Source: Benincasa hispida (lineage: Eukaryota > Streptophyta > Magnoliopsida > Cucurbitales > Cucurbitaceae). Taken from it: a DNA stretch of 64,000 bases. Both the position numbers and the translations under genes were made by a program. The notes under the pieces are model-generated. The model searched no databases and was not told where the DNA came from. It saw only the letters and a list, made by a program, of their open reading frames with translations. Shown in pieces: positions 34,410 to 46,492 of this stretch. Position 1 is the first letter of the stretch; the number at the start of each line of letters is the position of its first letter. Location of the stretch: assembly GCF_009727055.1 (NCBI RefSeq), contig NC_052350.1:32544022-32608021 (forward strand). Reading direction: 5' to 3'.

Positions 34410-35637
34410 TGAAAGGTGCAGGAACTATGATTGAATCCTGACCGTAGCGGAAGTGTTTTGTTAGAACGCCTTGCATCCCGCAAATCGATTTTACATTAAA
34501 CAAAATCATTGTATTAAACAGAATATATAAACATTTAAATTAGCATGCTTTTAGGGAAAAGATTAGAACGATTCTTACATTTGTAGATTCCCAAGTGCCA
34601 CGAACAATCCCCTCTCCTAGTTCCAACGAACAGATCTCCAACCATTTTGATCACAAACAACTTCTTGAACAATCTCGAACACTACCATAAGAGTAACATT
34701 GTTATTCTCTAGGATTCCAATAGAGGGATAAGTGGTATCCAACTATTAGGAGAGGGAGAAGAGAAAAGAGTTTGGAAAGTAGAGTGAATTTTCTTTATGG
34801 CTTAAGGAAAATTCTACACAATAACAATATGGTATTGTATATTGTGTTGTGTGTCTTCCCAAAGGGCCACGAGGAGGTCTTTATATAGAGAAGGGCCAAA
34901 CTCTTTTCCTAATATTTTTTTGTAATTAATTAAATAACACTTATTTAATTAATTAGTCCAATTAAGTAACATTTATTTAATTTTAATTTGCACAATAAAC
35001 AAATAACTATTTATACATTAAATCCAATTTAATATATATATTTAATTATCATATACATCTCATGTAGATGTGCAAAACCTCTCTATTAATTAATTCTTTT
35101 CTAATCTAATTCACTTGAATTAATTAATTTGATTCTTATTCAAATATTATTTTCCAATTTAATTATATTTCATATCCATAATTAATTATATATTAATCAC
35201 ATTAATATATAGTTTCCTCAAATTAATCTGAACAATTCAAATTATCCTTCTTAAGTATCCTCTAGTGAGCTAATGAGGGGACCTAGTGGACCTGTAGATT
35301 AGAAGCTCCAACGATATGAGATTAATTGGTTAAACTCATTAACCAAGTTAATCAATATTCGTTAATTATTGACACACTCCACTAAAGACCCACAACTGCA
35401 TTCTTCTCACTATAGTTATATTTCTGTATCCACGGATATAGACCAATACTAGCAAGTTAGTCCTTCGTGAGTGTTCGTAACTCCAACTAGGTCAAATTAC
35501 CGTTTTATCCTTGGGTTACCTCTGACTTCTTAAGTACCAGTGTTTCTTTAATGAACAACCTATTTATGGTCTAACCAATAAATAGAAACCCCTCTCGGAC
35601 CAATAAGAGGGTAGGGCTCTCTGTTCAAGTCCCAAAC
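34410..35637 (-). repeat. LTR of the ~2-kb family, left part
   Basis: It starts TGAAAGGTGCAGGAACTATG and has the landmarks of this family in order: a GCGGAAG block, GAGAATCC-like text, GGGGACCTAGTGGACC, AGCTCCAACGA, CTCCACTAAAGAC, CTCTAATGAACAA-like text. It stops at GTTCAAGTCCC, where LTR 35638-37658 begins. 37911-38341 could be its continuation. Confidence 0.7.
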
Positions 35638-37658
35638 GAAGGAACTCTAATTACAGAGGACCTTTGAGCGGAAGCGGATCGTCCAAATCCCTTTGTGAAT
35701 GAACTCATACATTTACAGTTATACAAAATAGATTATGCACAAAATTTAAATTACAACATGCTTTTGAAATAAAAACAAAGGATAAGAGATTATACCTTTG
35801 AAGAACCCTTCTTCAAGTAATCTCTCGATCAAAATTTGTTCACGAACACAGCGAACAACTCGAACACTCTCGAACAGCAACAAGCAGCAACTAGACACTA
35901 CCAATAGGTTACCTTGGTATTCTCGGTGTGAGAATCCAGGAGTGGTGGGCTCTAGCTTATTTTGGTTTGAGGGAATGTTTTGTGTGGAGAAGGAAGACGA
36001 TTGAGTAACACCAACAACACTATTGTATAGATGAGAAAGTCTATCGCATAGACATGCTACTCGATCGTTTAGGCTCTCAAGTGATCGTATAGTAAGAGTT
36101 TCCAACTCGATTGTTAATATTGTCAGTTGTTTGAGATTTGAAATCAAATTTCATTTTATCCTAAATTTGCCATAAAAACTAAATAACTACCCACTAAAGG
36201 TGGTTATTGAGAAAAATAATTTAATTATCAAATAATTAATAAATATAAATAAATATGATAACTAACATATCATATTATATTTATAACCTATAGTTTTAAT
36301 ATTGAATCATACACAATATATAAACCATAGTTATTTTTCTTTATTTTATGACATTTAATATAAATCATATTTATATTAAATTTAATAACTATGAATCTTA
36401 TTCATAGAAATTATATTTGAATCATATTCAAATATTAGTTTCTCCAATCAAACAATAATGTATCAAATACATTATATCAATTATATCATATATAATTGAA
36501 TTAATTGAATTATATCATATACAATAAAATTCCCTCTTGTTAATTTGAACATTTTAAATTAACCTAAAAACTGATTCCCAACTTAAATCCATTGAGCTAC
36601 CAAGGGGATCTTATGGACCTGTAGCTTGAAGCTCCAACAGTACGTGAATAACTAATTAAACTTTTTAATCACATTATCCACCATCCGTGAACTGTTGGGC
36701 ACTCCACTAAAGACCGATAGCTACACTCATCGCACTACAGATATATTTTTATGTCCATTGGATATAACCAATCAATAGTACGATGATCCTTCACAGATTA
36801 CTCATAAGTACAACTAGACCAAATTACCGTTTTTCCCTATAGTTACATCTAATTCCTTAAGTACCACTGATCTCTCTAATGAACAATAGATCATAGTCCC
36901 ACTATGACTAAACCCTTCTCGGACTAAGAGAGGATGTGGTGCCACATTGTTCAAGACTCGAAATCAGCCTTTAAGAGAGCAATTTATCTAGTTACCCCTA
37001 CTTCGAGGAAGGAGTGAATTCCATCTTGCATAACTGAGTCCCCAGCTCCCCAATCAGACGAATACCCAAAATGGTAAGCTTGTTGAATCGGTGATCTGGC
37101 CACTTTTACCCATGCAAATCAAAGGACCACCCTCATAGGCAGGAGTTCACAACTCACTCAGGATTAAGGTCATGTTACCTATGGTCATCCTAGTGAAATG
37201 AAAATCTTAATTATGAACGACGTTATATAATGAGACTAAACATTTCGTGGTCCAGTCTTATACAAACTCCTTTGTATAAAATATCCCTGCTCGCATGTCT
37301 AATACATGAATGATTAGGATCAGATCATTTGTAGCACTTTACAACATTTGTAACACCTACAAAGCGGGCCATACTCGTAGTGTCACTAGGATAAGGTATC
37401 CAACCTTATCCATATACTACAGACCATTTAGGTTATCACTTAAACATGGTCCACTTGTATGTCTCCACTTATATATTTAAGTTACAATGATAACCATGGA
37501 TCAAAGTTAATTGGTTTGTGGTTAATGCAACTAAAATATCAAATATTTTATAGAAAGAAGTGAATAAAATATCATATATTATAAACCACAGAATGTTTGT
37601 TCATACAAGTGTTTACAAACTACAGAACCCTACGAGATTTAGGGCATCGACCCCAACA
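35638..37658 (-). repeat. complete ~2.0-kb LTR (3' LTR of a minus-strand copia-type element)
   Basis: 2,021 bp from CGAAGGAACTC (TG likely mutated to CG) to CGACCCCAACA. The minus-strand polypurine tract AGGATAAGTGGGAGAT abuts its right end at 37659-37674, which makes it a 3' LTR. Frames inside it (such as 35746-36147) are not genes. Confidence 0.8.
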
Positions 37659-37675
37659 ATCTCCCACTTATCCTA

Positions 37676-37910
37676 AAGCTAGTGGAGTGTACAAGATTAT
37701 CAAATTATCAAGCTAGTGGGGTGTTCATAGTTTATTGTTTATCAAAACAATAAACTATGGCACAAATGCCCAGTATAAGATCTCCCATTTGCCCTAGTCC
37801 AGTCGTGGTCTGTCCCATAGACCCATACTCTGCAGGTAACCCTCAAACACTATAGCCGTGAGGGCCTTCGTAAACGAATCAACAACGTTGTGCTCTGAAG
37901 CTATCTTCAT
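37676..37910 (-). pseudogene. copia RNase H C-terminal fragment
   Basis: About 37790-37910 on the minus strand reads MKIASEHNVVDSFTKALTA, the typical C-terminus of copia RNase H, followed by a short 3' untranslated stretch and the polypurine tract. Everything upstream is lost at 37910. Confidence 0.75.
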
Positions 37911-38341
37911 GAACAGGAGTTCATAATATACTCAGGATTAAGACTAAGTGGTTAATAATTTGCGGTCTAGTCTTATGCAAACTCATTGCATAGGATACCT
38001 CACTCGTGTGTCACCTACACGAACGCATTGGATCATTACGTTTGTATCAAATACAAAGTGGGTTGTATCCATAGTGTTACCAAGATAATATACCCAACTT
38101 TATCCCTACACTATAGACCATTTAGGCTGTATCTTGAACATTGATCCTTGTATGTCCTACATACAGTTCAAGACTCATAAGACAACCTTGGATGTTAGTT
38201 AATTTGATTTATGGTTATTAAGACAAAATAGACAACAATATAAGCAATAACATTTATTGAATTAACATCCATAACTCTTTATTGATGACGATCAATTAAT
38301 AACATTTACTATATACAAGTTTTAAGGCATAAAACCTAACA
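37911..38341 (-). repeat. LTR fragment, right part
   Basis: It contains the GGAGTTCATAA...CTCAGGATTAAG block through GGCATAAAACCTAACA, with the polypurine tract CAAGTGGAAGTT (minus) next to it at 38342-38353. It is probably the remainder of LTR 34410-35637, split by the element ending at 37910, with about 250 bp lost. Confidence 0.65.
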
Positions 38342-38471
38342 AACTTCCACTTGAACAAAAACTTTAGTCAGTGGGTTGTACACAATCCAAAAGGTAGAAT
38401 CATGCTAAATACAATAAACTAAAGCATTCATATACCCATTATACATCTCCCATACTGAATACACTAATTCT

Positions 38472-40904
38472 GACTTTCAGACCGATATTGATTCAAGGAA
38501 ATCAACTTCGGGGTCAGTATTCACTCTGAACGGAGGAGCAGTTATGTGGAGAAGCATCAAGTAGAGTTGTATTGCGGACTCCATAATGAAAGCTGAGTAT
38601 GTAGCTGCAAGCGAAGCAGCAAAAGAAGCAGTATGGCTCAGAAAGTTCCTGACAGATTTGGAAGTAGTTCCTAACATGCACCTGCCTGTTTTATCTGTTG
38701 TGCAACAGTGGAGCAGTTGCAAAATTCAAGGAATCACGAAGCCAAAAAGGAGGAAACATATGAACGGAGTACCCCATTTATCAGGAGATTGTAACACAGA
38801 GAGGACGTTCATGTCACTTAGATTTGCTTTCCCAGGGGAACAACTTTACTGATCCATTTACGAAGAGGTTCCTCATTCGGCTAGTGTTTGAGGGTTCACC
38901 TAGTGGTAGGCTGAGTTTTGTATCACCAGGGAAGTGGGAATTATGGGTTTTTATGCCTGTTAGTTTACTCGTATTTTATCTTATTATAATCTCTGAAACT
39001 ACTTTATATATTGTATATATTGACACTGGTGTTAGTTCCAAGTGGGAGTATTGTTGGTTTTATGTCCTAAAAACTCGCAGTTTGTAAAATAATAAACATT
39101 TTCTATTATCAATATACTTGTTATTGATCTCATAAATTGTATGAAAATCTAAATCCATAAACTAAGATCTATGACTATTGTTTGGTACTTGACTTTATGT
39201 GGAGACATAAGAGTGGTCGGTGTTCGAGTTAAATGTCAAAATGATCTATGGTACATGAATGAGTTGGGTACCTTATTCTGGTAACACATCAGATGTGGAC
39301 TTACTCTGTAGTTGTTATAAAGAGTTGTAAAGTGCTACATACGATGTGATTCCTAATTCGTATATGTTATTGACATGAAGGAGTGGGGGTGTCTTATGCA
39401 ATTAGTTTTGCATCAAGATCAGGACCAAGAAATAAGTACACTCTTACTTTTATAACGTTGTTTACTGTTTAAAGACTGACTATTTCACCTAGATGACCTA
39501 GGTAACTCGATCTTAATCCTGAGCTAACTATGAACTCCTGTTTATTCAGGATTGCCTTTAGATTTACATAGTTGAGGTTGGCTCACATCGCCGCTCAATA
39601 AGATTCCCATTTCAGGGGTAGATCGGATAGATAGCTGGGGCATAGGTACAAGACGAGTTCACGCCTACCCCGATTTAGGGATTAGAGAAAGGTTGTTCTC
39701 TCAAAGTATTGAATCCAGATCTTGAACAAGGGGCCCCACCCTCTCCATAGGGCTGAGAGAGTTTGGTTTTGGTGATTAGTCACAAAAACCAATTGTTTCA
39801 TTAGAGGATCAGTAGGACTGAGGATAGAGACGTAATCTCGGGGGTAAAATTAGATATTTGACCTATCGTTATTATGAACAACCTGTGAAGGGCTCGACTT
39901 GCTGATTATAGTTAAATCATGTGGACATAATATATCTACAGTGAGGGGAGTGAAACTATAGACTTTACTGAAGTGACCCATTAGGTTAACGAATGAGGAT
40001 TAATTTGGTCTAATGAGTTTAGGCCGATTAATCTCGGATCGTTGAGCCCATGATCTGTAGGGTCCGCGATGCGATCTTCCCTACTAGCTCGTAAATGGGA
40101 CTAGCTCTAGAATAACGTGATAAGTTAATTTGAAACGTTCAAATTAGAATTAAGGGATATTATATTATATGAGATATAATACATGTTAATTTAGAATTAA
40201 ACGGAATAGCGAGAGAATTTATTATTTAAATATGATTTAATATATAATGATGATATATGTTAATTATTAATATTTGCATGTATTAAATTAATTTAAAGTT
40301 TTATTTTAATAATTAATTTTATTTTTTTAAAATTCAAAATAGATTCTTAATAAAAATCAAATTTTAATTTTAGATAAAATTGAAAAATGGAAACAAAACA
40401 CAATGGGAAAAATGGATTTTTCCATTATCCATCACCTAAGTAGCTCACACATGAAGCATTAACATTGCCTTGTCTTCTCCAAGCATGAGCTGCAATTCAT
40501 GCAACTCTTCTCTTTACATGTTGATCTGCAATATAATGAAGAGATTGGAGTGAAAATCGGGCATGCAATCTATAGAGTTTTTTTGAGAAAAATTGGTTTA
40601 AAGAAAGGTTCTTCAACAAGGTTGCAGCAATGAGTTTTTCTCCTTCATCCTTTGATTCAAGCTTGTTTTGAATCCCATAACTCAATCTAGAGCACCAAGA
40701 GAATAGTGGGAAAGATCTTGAGGTGGTCTACAACAAGATATGGAGAAAATAGCAGCTGGAGATGGAGCTTTGAAGATGTTTTACAAGAGGTATGTCTTAA
40801 AACTCACTTTTTCTGCAAAAGCATACTTTATATTTTACCAAAATTAGTAAATTTGAATATTTAAATTATCCTTGTGCTTCCGCTGTTGTTGATACAATCC
40901 TACA
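38472..40904 (+). mobile_element. copia 3' end: RNase H, polypurine tract and 3' LTR, plus strand
   Basis: RNase H at 38472-38900 reads DIDSRKSTSGSVFTLNGGA, then a TAG, then IMKAEYVAASEAAKEAVWL; frameshifts follow. CCAAGTGGGAGTAT at about 39038-39051 is the polypurine tract. The LTR runs from TGTTGGTTTTATGTCC (39052) to CAATCCTACA (about 40904), roughly 1.85 kb. Its right end meets an opposite-facing copia RNase H, so the element probably inserted there. Confidence 0.75.
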
Positions 40905-41980
40905 ATGTACAAGTCTCGTAGACCTAGATTCTCTAGATGACCCTTAAACGCTTTAGTCAAGAGAGCCTTCATAAATGGATCAACAATGTTGTACTTTGAG
41001 GCAATCTTTGTGATGATCACATCTCCTTTCTACACAATCTCCCATATATGGTGATACTTCCTCTCAATATGTTTTTCTCGTGTGTGATTGTGAGGTTCTT
41101 TAGAGTTTGGTACTGGCCCACTGTTGTTACAGTGTAAGGTGATAGACAAGTTCATATTTGAAACCATTTTCGAATCACTTAGGAAGTTCCTTAGCCAAAC
41201 TGCTACCTTTGCTGCTTCATAAGCAGCTACATACTCAGCTTCTATAGTAGAATCTGCAGTGCATCCTTACTTGATACTACACCATACTACAACCCCTCCA
41301 TTTAGGGTAAAGACTGATCCTGACATGGATTTCCTAGAATTCTTATCAGTTTAGAAATAAGAGTCAGTGTATCCTGTAAGGATTAAATCCTTAGCTTCAT
41401 ATATCAGCTTGTAGTCCCTTGTTCTCCTAAGATACTTGAGGATTTTCTTAACCACTGTCTAGTGGTGTAACCCTAGATTGGACTGGTACCTACTGAAAAT
41501 TTCTACTATATAACAATGAAGGAATGATATATCAATCAACGGAAGACTACATAATCAATAAGTACTTAAACTACATTTAATTTGAGTTTTAAGCATGCTA
41601 TTCATATGATATTCAAAAAAGGGTTTGAAACACATATTACCTTTGAAGATATCCTTCAAAAATTCGATTGAGATCCACTAAGATAGAGCTTGAAACAGCG
41701 ATAGAACTACCACCAAGATCTTCTCTACTATGCTCAAGCTGAAACATGTGGTGGAAACACTTAAACAAGTTGAATTGATGAAGAACAAAAGTAGGGTTTT
41801 CGGGTTATAAATTCAGAAAGTATATCTCAGCATCATTCTTGATCTTTATGCATAAAGCTTTTATATATAGAAATAATTCATGCAAATGTAAAGAGTTGCA
41901 TGAAGAACAACTCCAACTTAAAGATCATTGCAAAACAAAAATGGAATTTGGTGATTATCCAACATAATGGTTAGTGGATT

Positions 41981-42217
41981 TGTAACACCCCAATTTTTTT
42001 AAATTATTTTTGTAATTCAGTAATTTTATTAATTGAGGGTATTTTTGAAATTTTTGGACTTAAGTGTAATTGCGGGAATTTAATAGATTGAGGTTGAAAT
42101 TATTCAATTTGGAAATAATGGCAGAAATTAACTTTCTTTTGGGAAGAAAAGAAAGTTAATAAAATAAAGTAGAATAAGGAAAAGAATAAAATAAAAGTTA
42201 TTTTATTTCCCTTTAAG

Positions 42218-42248
<31 letters not shown>

Positions 42249-44288
42249 AAATAAAATCTTTTTTCCTTCTTTTTCTTCACGCGTCCGCCCCCCTCGAAAT
42301 TTTCCTTCTCGCTGCCTTCAGCCCGTCGCCCAATCGCCCGTTCTCCTCAGCCGCTCGTCCAGACCGCCGTCGCCTGAGTCCAGTAGCCGGTCTCCACCAC
42401 TGCTCGCTGCCGATCTCGACCAGCCAGCCAACCGCTCGTCCAGCGTCGCTTGCCCATCCGCACGTCGATCTTGCTCAGCAGGTCAGAGTGGCGTCTGCGC
42501 TGCCGTCGCCCTAGCCACTTGATTGTCGCGTGCCGCGCCCGTCTCCCAACAGCTCGAGCCGCCGCGAGATCCAACCACGTCGTACCTTTTCAATGAAGCC
42601 GTCCACATCAGGGCTGCCATCACCGTTGCCGTCGCCTCCAGCCGATCTCCTCCACCACCCATCGCCGTGCTGCCCAGCCCCTATTGCGTGGTCTTCGTTG
42701 TACTCTTAGATTTGGGTAAGATCTTTTTTCCATTGGGTCGGGTTTCTTGAAGGATTTCTTTGAATGCCAATTAAGTTGGAATGAAAGTTAAATTAGCCGC
42801 ATTATATTGATTTTAGATTTTAGCTTGGGAAATTACAGAAGTGGCTGTCCAGCGGATCTGAGATTGTTGAGCAAGAGTTTTGGTAAGAGTTATGGTCCTT
42901 GTCGTTGGTTTATGGGCATGCTTTGATTACTGAATTAAATGTTGACTTAACCATTGTATCTTTAAGGTTCCAAGTCATCGTCCATTGGGATTTAAAATCT
43001 GTTAGGAGGAGATTTTGGAGTCGAAATCTTGGGAGTGGTTGTTGATCAAGTTTCTTTGGGTAAGCTTTTGGGTATTTTGGATTTAGGTATGAGGTTTCAC
43101 AGTTATTGTTGGACTGAAATTTAATGGTTGTATTCGTATGTTAGGGCCATTACTTCAAACCGCTGTCATCGTTTGGTTGTCTTGGTTGTCTGATTTTATC
43201 TGTGGATTTTCGATTAAGGTAAGTAATCTTACTACTGGAACTGCCCACGGGCCAGACACTAGATATATGCTAGCATGATAGATGAATATTAGGACATAAT
43301 GATAAAATGATAAACGGATAGTATAATATGATCAATATTTGTTCTTGTATGAGAATCTAAAAGATTTATTTGTGCACGTAGATACTTGCATGTTAGTAAG
43401 AGATGATACTTGATTCACTGAGGTTGTATTTGATATGAGGATATCCAGGCGTATATGCATGTTGTATAGCCATGATGTTGAGGTGTATATGTATGTTATA
43501 AAACCATATTGTGATAATTGTAATGTTGATACTGTGATAGTGTCTTTACTGATTAGTTAGATACCCACTAGATATTGTGTTTCCTTCAGAATTCACCAGA
43601 TATTGTGTTTCTTTTCAGGTTTCACCAGAGATTGTGTTTCTTTCGGGATTCACCAGGGATTGTGTTTCCTTCGGGATTCACCAGGGGTTGTGTTTCCTTC
43701 TGGATTCACCAGGGGTTGTGTCTCCTTCAAGATTCACCAGAGGTAGTGGGTATACTTAACTACAGTAGGATAGAAATAAGTTTTTCATGTATGTATGTGT
43801 CCCATGAGGACTAGAGCAGTTTATATGTTCCACTAGAGGTAGGCATCTAGAGGACATAGATACCTAGCCTGACCTAAGTAGTGAGGTTATGTACTGAGTA
43901 TTTTATATTCATATTTTCTCATGTTGTTGTTTCAAGTAAAGGTAGAGATGCACCGACGATTGACAAGCGGAATTCATGATCAAGCCACTGGGACCAGTTT
44001 TATGCTTCCGCTCATGATATTTAGATTTCTTTCCATGTTCTTTTTTTCAACTTTCAGTTTTGCTGTTTGAAAATTACTATTAAGAATTGTTTTCAAATTT
44101 ATTATTATCATATATGATTTATGGGTACCTTATTATTTGTTTTTAACATTTGAATTTAATGAAGGACTTTTGAACTTACCTTATTTATTTAGCATTTATT
44201 TCACCTTAAAAGAGTGTCGTTTTAAGTTCCATGCATATATGTATTTAGTAACGGCCTAACTTAAGTCCTAGGGGGTCGGGTCGTTACA
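41981..44288 (+). mobile_element. gypsy-type solo LTR, 2,308 bp, with target duplication
   Basis: It starts TGTAACACCCCAATTTT and ends GGGTCGTTACA, flanked by perfect GGATT at 41976-41980 and 44289-44293. It has no coding domain. It contains an (ATT)n tract (42218-42245), a GC- and CpG-rich block (about 42280-42710) and a minisatellite. TGTAAC...TTACA ends are typical of plant Ty3/gypsy LTRs. Orientation is assumed from the usual LTR start. Confidence 0.85.
43573..43745 (+). repeat. minisatellite, ~28-29 bp unit, about six copies
   Basis: Unit like TTGTGTTTCCTTCGGGATTCACCAGGGA with substitutions between copies. It yields two overlapping open frames that are compositional, not genes. Confidence 0.9.
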
Positions 44289-46492
44289 GGATTTTTTTCA
44301 AAAATTGGAAAAATCCACTAACTAAAAATGATTTAAAAAATCATCATTATTATATTATTATTTTTAAAATTAGTTTTAAAAAATTAATTAAATAAAACTA
44401 ATTTTAATTTATTTTTTATTAAACTTTTTAATTAATTAATTTAAAAAATATTAATTTAATATCTAAATATTAATAAAATATCAATATCACCAATAAATCA
44501 ATTTTATATTTAAAACATAATTTAAATATTAATTAATTTTTCAATTTCATTTAATTTCAATTAAATTATACGTTTATAATTGTATCATATACAATCAATC
44601 GAAAACCCTAAAATTGAATTTGAACATCTCAAATTCATAACTCTAATTTCATACATCAATACTCAATTTGTTATTCCAATTTAACGAGCTAGTAGAGGGA
44701 CCTAATGGACCTACAGATCATGAGCTCCAACGATCTGTAATTAATTTGTCAAAACTCTTTAATCGAATTAATTACTATCCGTTAACTATCAAGATATATC
44801 ATTATAGCTCGATAGTTTCACTCTCCTCACTGTAGATATATTTTTGTCCATATAAATCATAATTAGTAAGTTGATCCTTCACAGGTTGTTCGTAATTATA
44901 GTTGGGTCAAAATTATCGTTTCACCCCTGTAAATACATCTTGTTCCTTAAGTTCCTACTGACCCTCTAATGAACAATTAAATTCATAATACAACTTATGA
45001 ATCTTGTTCTTCTTTATCATGAGAAGGCGAGGCCCCAATTGTTCAAGACCTAGAATCATGCTAACCCTAAAAATAGGTAGGAGTGAATTTCATCTTGCAG
45101 AGCTATGTCCCCAACTATCCATCCGGTCTTATTCCTAAAATAGAAGGCTTATTGAGCAGTGCTGTTGGACTACTCTCACCCATGCAGATCAAAGAATAAT
45201 CCCGAATAAACAGAGTTCATAACTAGCTTAGGATTAAGATCGAGTTATCCTAGGTTACTTAAATACGAAATAGTCAGTTTTAACAGTAAACGGTTGTTAT
45301 AAAGAAAAGTGACTATTTCGTGGTCTAGTCTATATGCAAACTCATTGCATAGGATGCCCCCAATCACATGTTTCTACATGAATGATCTGTGGATCACATC
45401 ATTTGTATTACCTATACAAAATGGGTCGCATCCAATAGTGTTACCAGGATGAGATACCCAATTTCATCCATATACTTATAGACAAACCATTTAGGCAATA
45501 TACTATTAACTTGATCCTGTTTATGTCACCTTATAAAGTTAAGTATTCATACTATAGCCATGAATATGTTTATTGGATTTGCAAAATCAATTACTTTATT
45601 GAATATGATACTCAATAATAGAATGTTTAACATAAAATTTACGAACTGCAAGTTATAGGACATTCCCAACAAATACATGTTTGGCTTAGTGACGAGCATA
45701 ACATACATTAAGCTTCCCATAGCTAAGGCATAGGGAATACGTCTCATATCCTCAACTTCTTGAGGGGTCATTGGACATTGTTCCTTAGACAAGTGTGAAG
45801 GAACTATGAAGGTCCTGTGCGGAAGTAGGGATGGTCCGAAATTCCAATTTTTACAGAACATTGAATTTTACTTAAGCTAAAAGAAAAATTATGCATGAAA
45901 ATAAATTTACAACATGCATTTAGAAATTAAGAAAAGAATTAGGAACTTACCCTTGAAGATCCGATCTTCTTCGTGTATCCTCTTCTCCAAAATGTCACGA
46001 ACTGCAACGTACTCGAAACTCTAATTGGCCACTACCAATCAGAACCTCTTGTATTCTCTGGGATGAGAATCTAAGGAATTGTGTGGGCTCTTGGTACTTT
46101 GGGAGAGGGGAAAATTGAGAGAAGAAGAGATCTGGGAGTTTTTCTTGTGTTTTGTTTTTTACACACAGAGAGGTCTATAAATCTTTATTCCACAAAATTT
46201 GTGAAGAAAAAAAAAACCAACCCCATAACCACACCACCACTTATGTAGTAGTTGAGAGAGATTAGGGGAGGCAAGTTATTTCTGTCCCATTAATTTGAAT
46301 TCAAATTCAAATAAAATAAATTAATCTAAATTTAAATAAAACTATTATATATATATATCTTCTTCACGTTTCTCCCTAATGTTCACACTGTGAGATCTAT
46401 CCTCGGCCTCGAGGCACCTTGGGAGTGTCCACTTAAAGGATGGTGTTTGGGTAGGTTAATACCAAGGTGAATAGAGAGAATGTCATAGCAAT

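Larger units (their letters stand above)
41517..45671 (-). repeat. solo LTR (~1.84 kb net) inside copia pol, itself interrupted
   Basis: It runs from TGAAGGAATG to CATTCCCAACA and has the landmarks of the local LTR family. Copia pol resumes on both sides. A gypsy solo LTR with its duplication (2,313 bp) interrupts it at 41981-44293. No internal region or second LTR is present. Its own target duplication is unclear (AACAA is one candidate on each side). Confidence 0.8.

Noticed and set aside
35746..36147. 133-codon minus-strand frame, and similar frames at 48480-48731 and 46541-46813
   Set aside because: They fall inside LTRs of the same repeated family and are not conserved as frames between copies.
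42347..42750. Two 75-codon frames in GC-rich DNA, one per strand
   Set aside because: They lie in the solo LTR 41981-44288, are Arg/Ala/Pro-rich through base composition, and have no recognisable domain.
43575..43814. Open frames of repeated FxFxFTRG-like units
   Set aside because: They are translations of the minisatellite inside a solo LTR.
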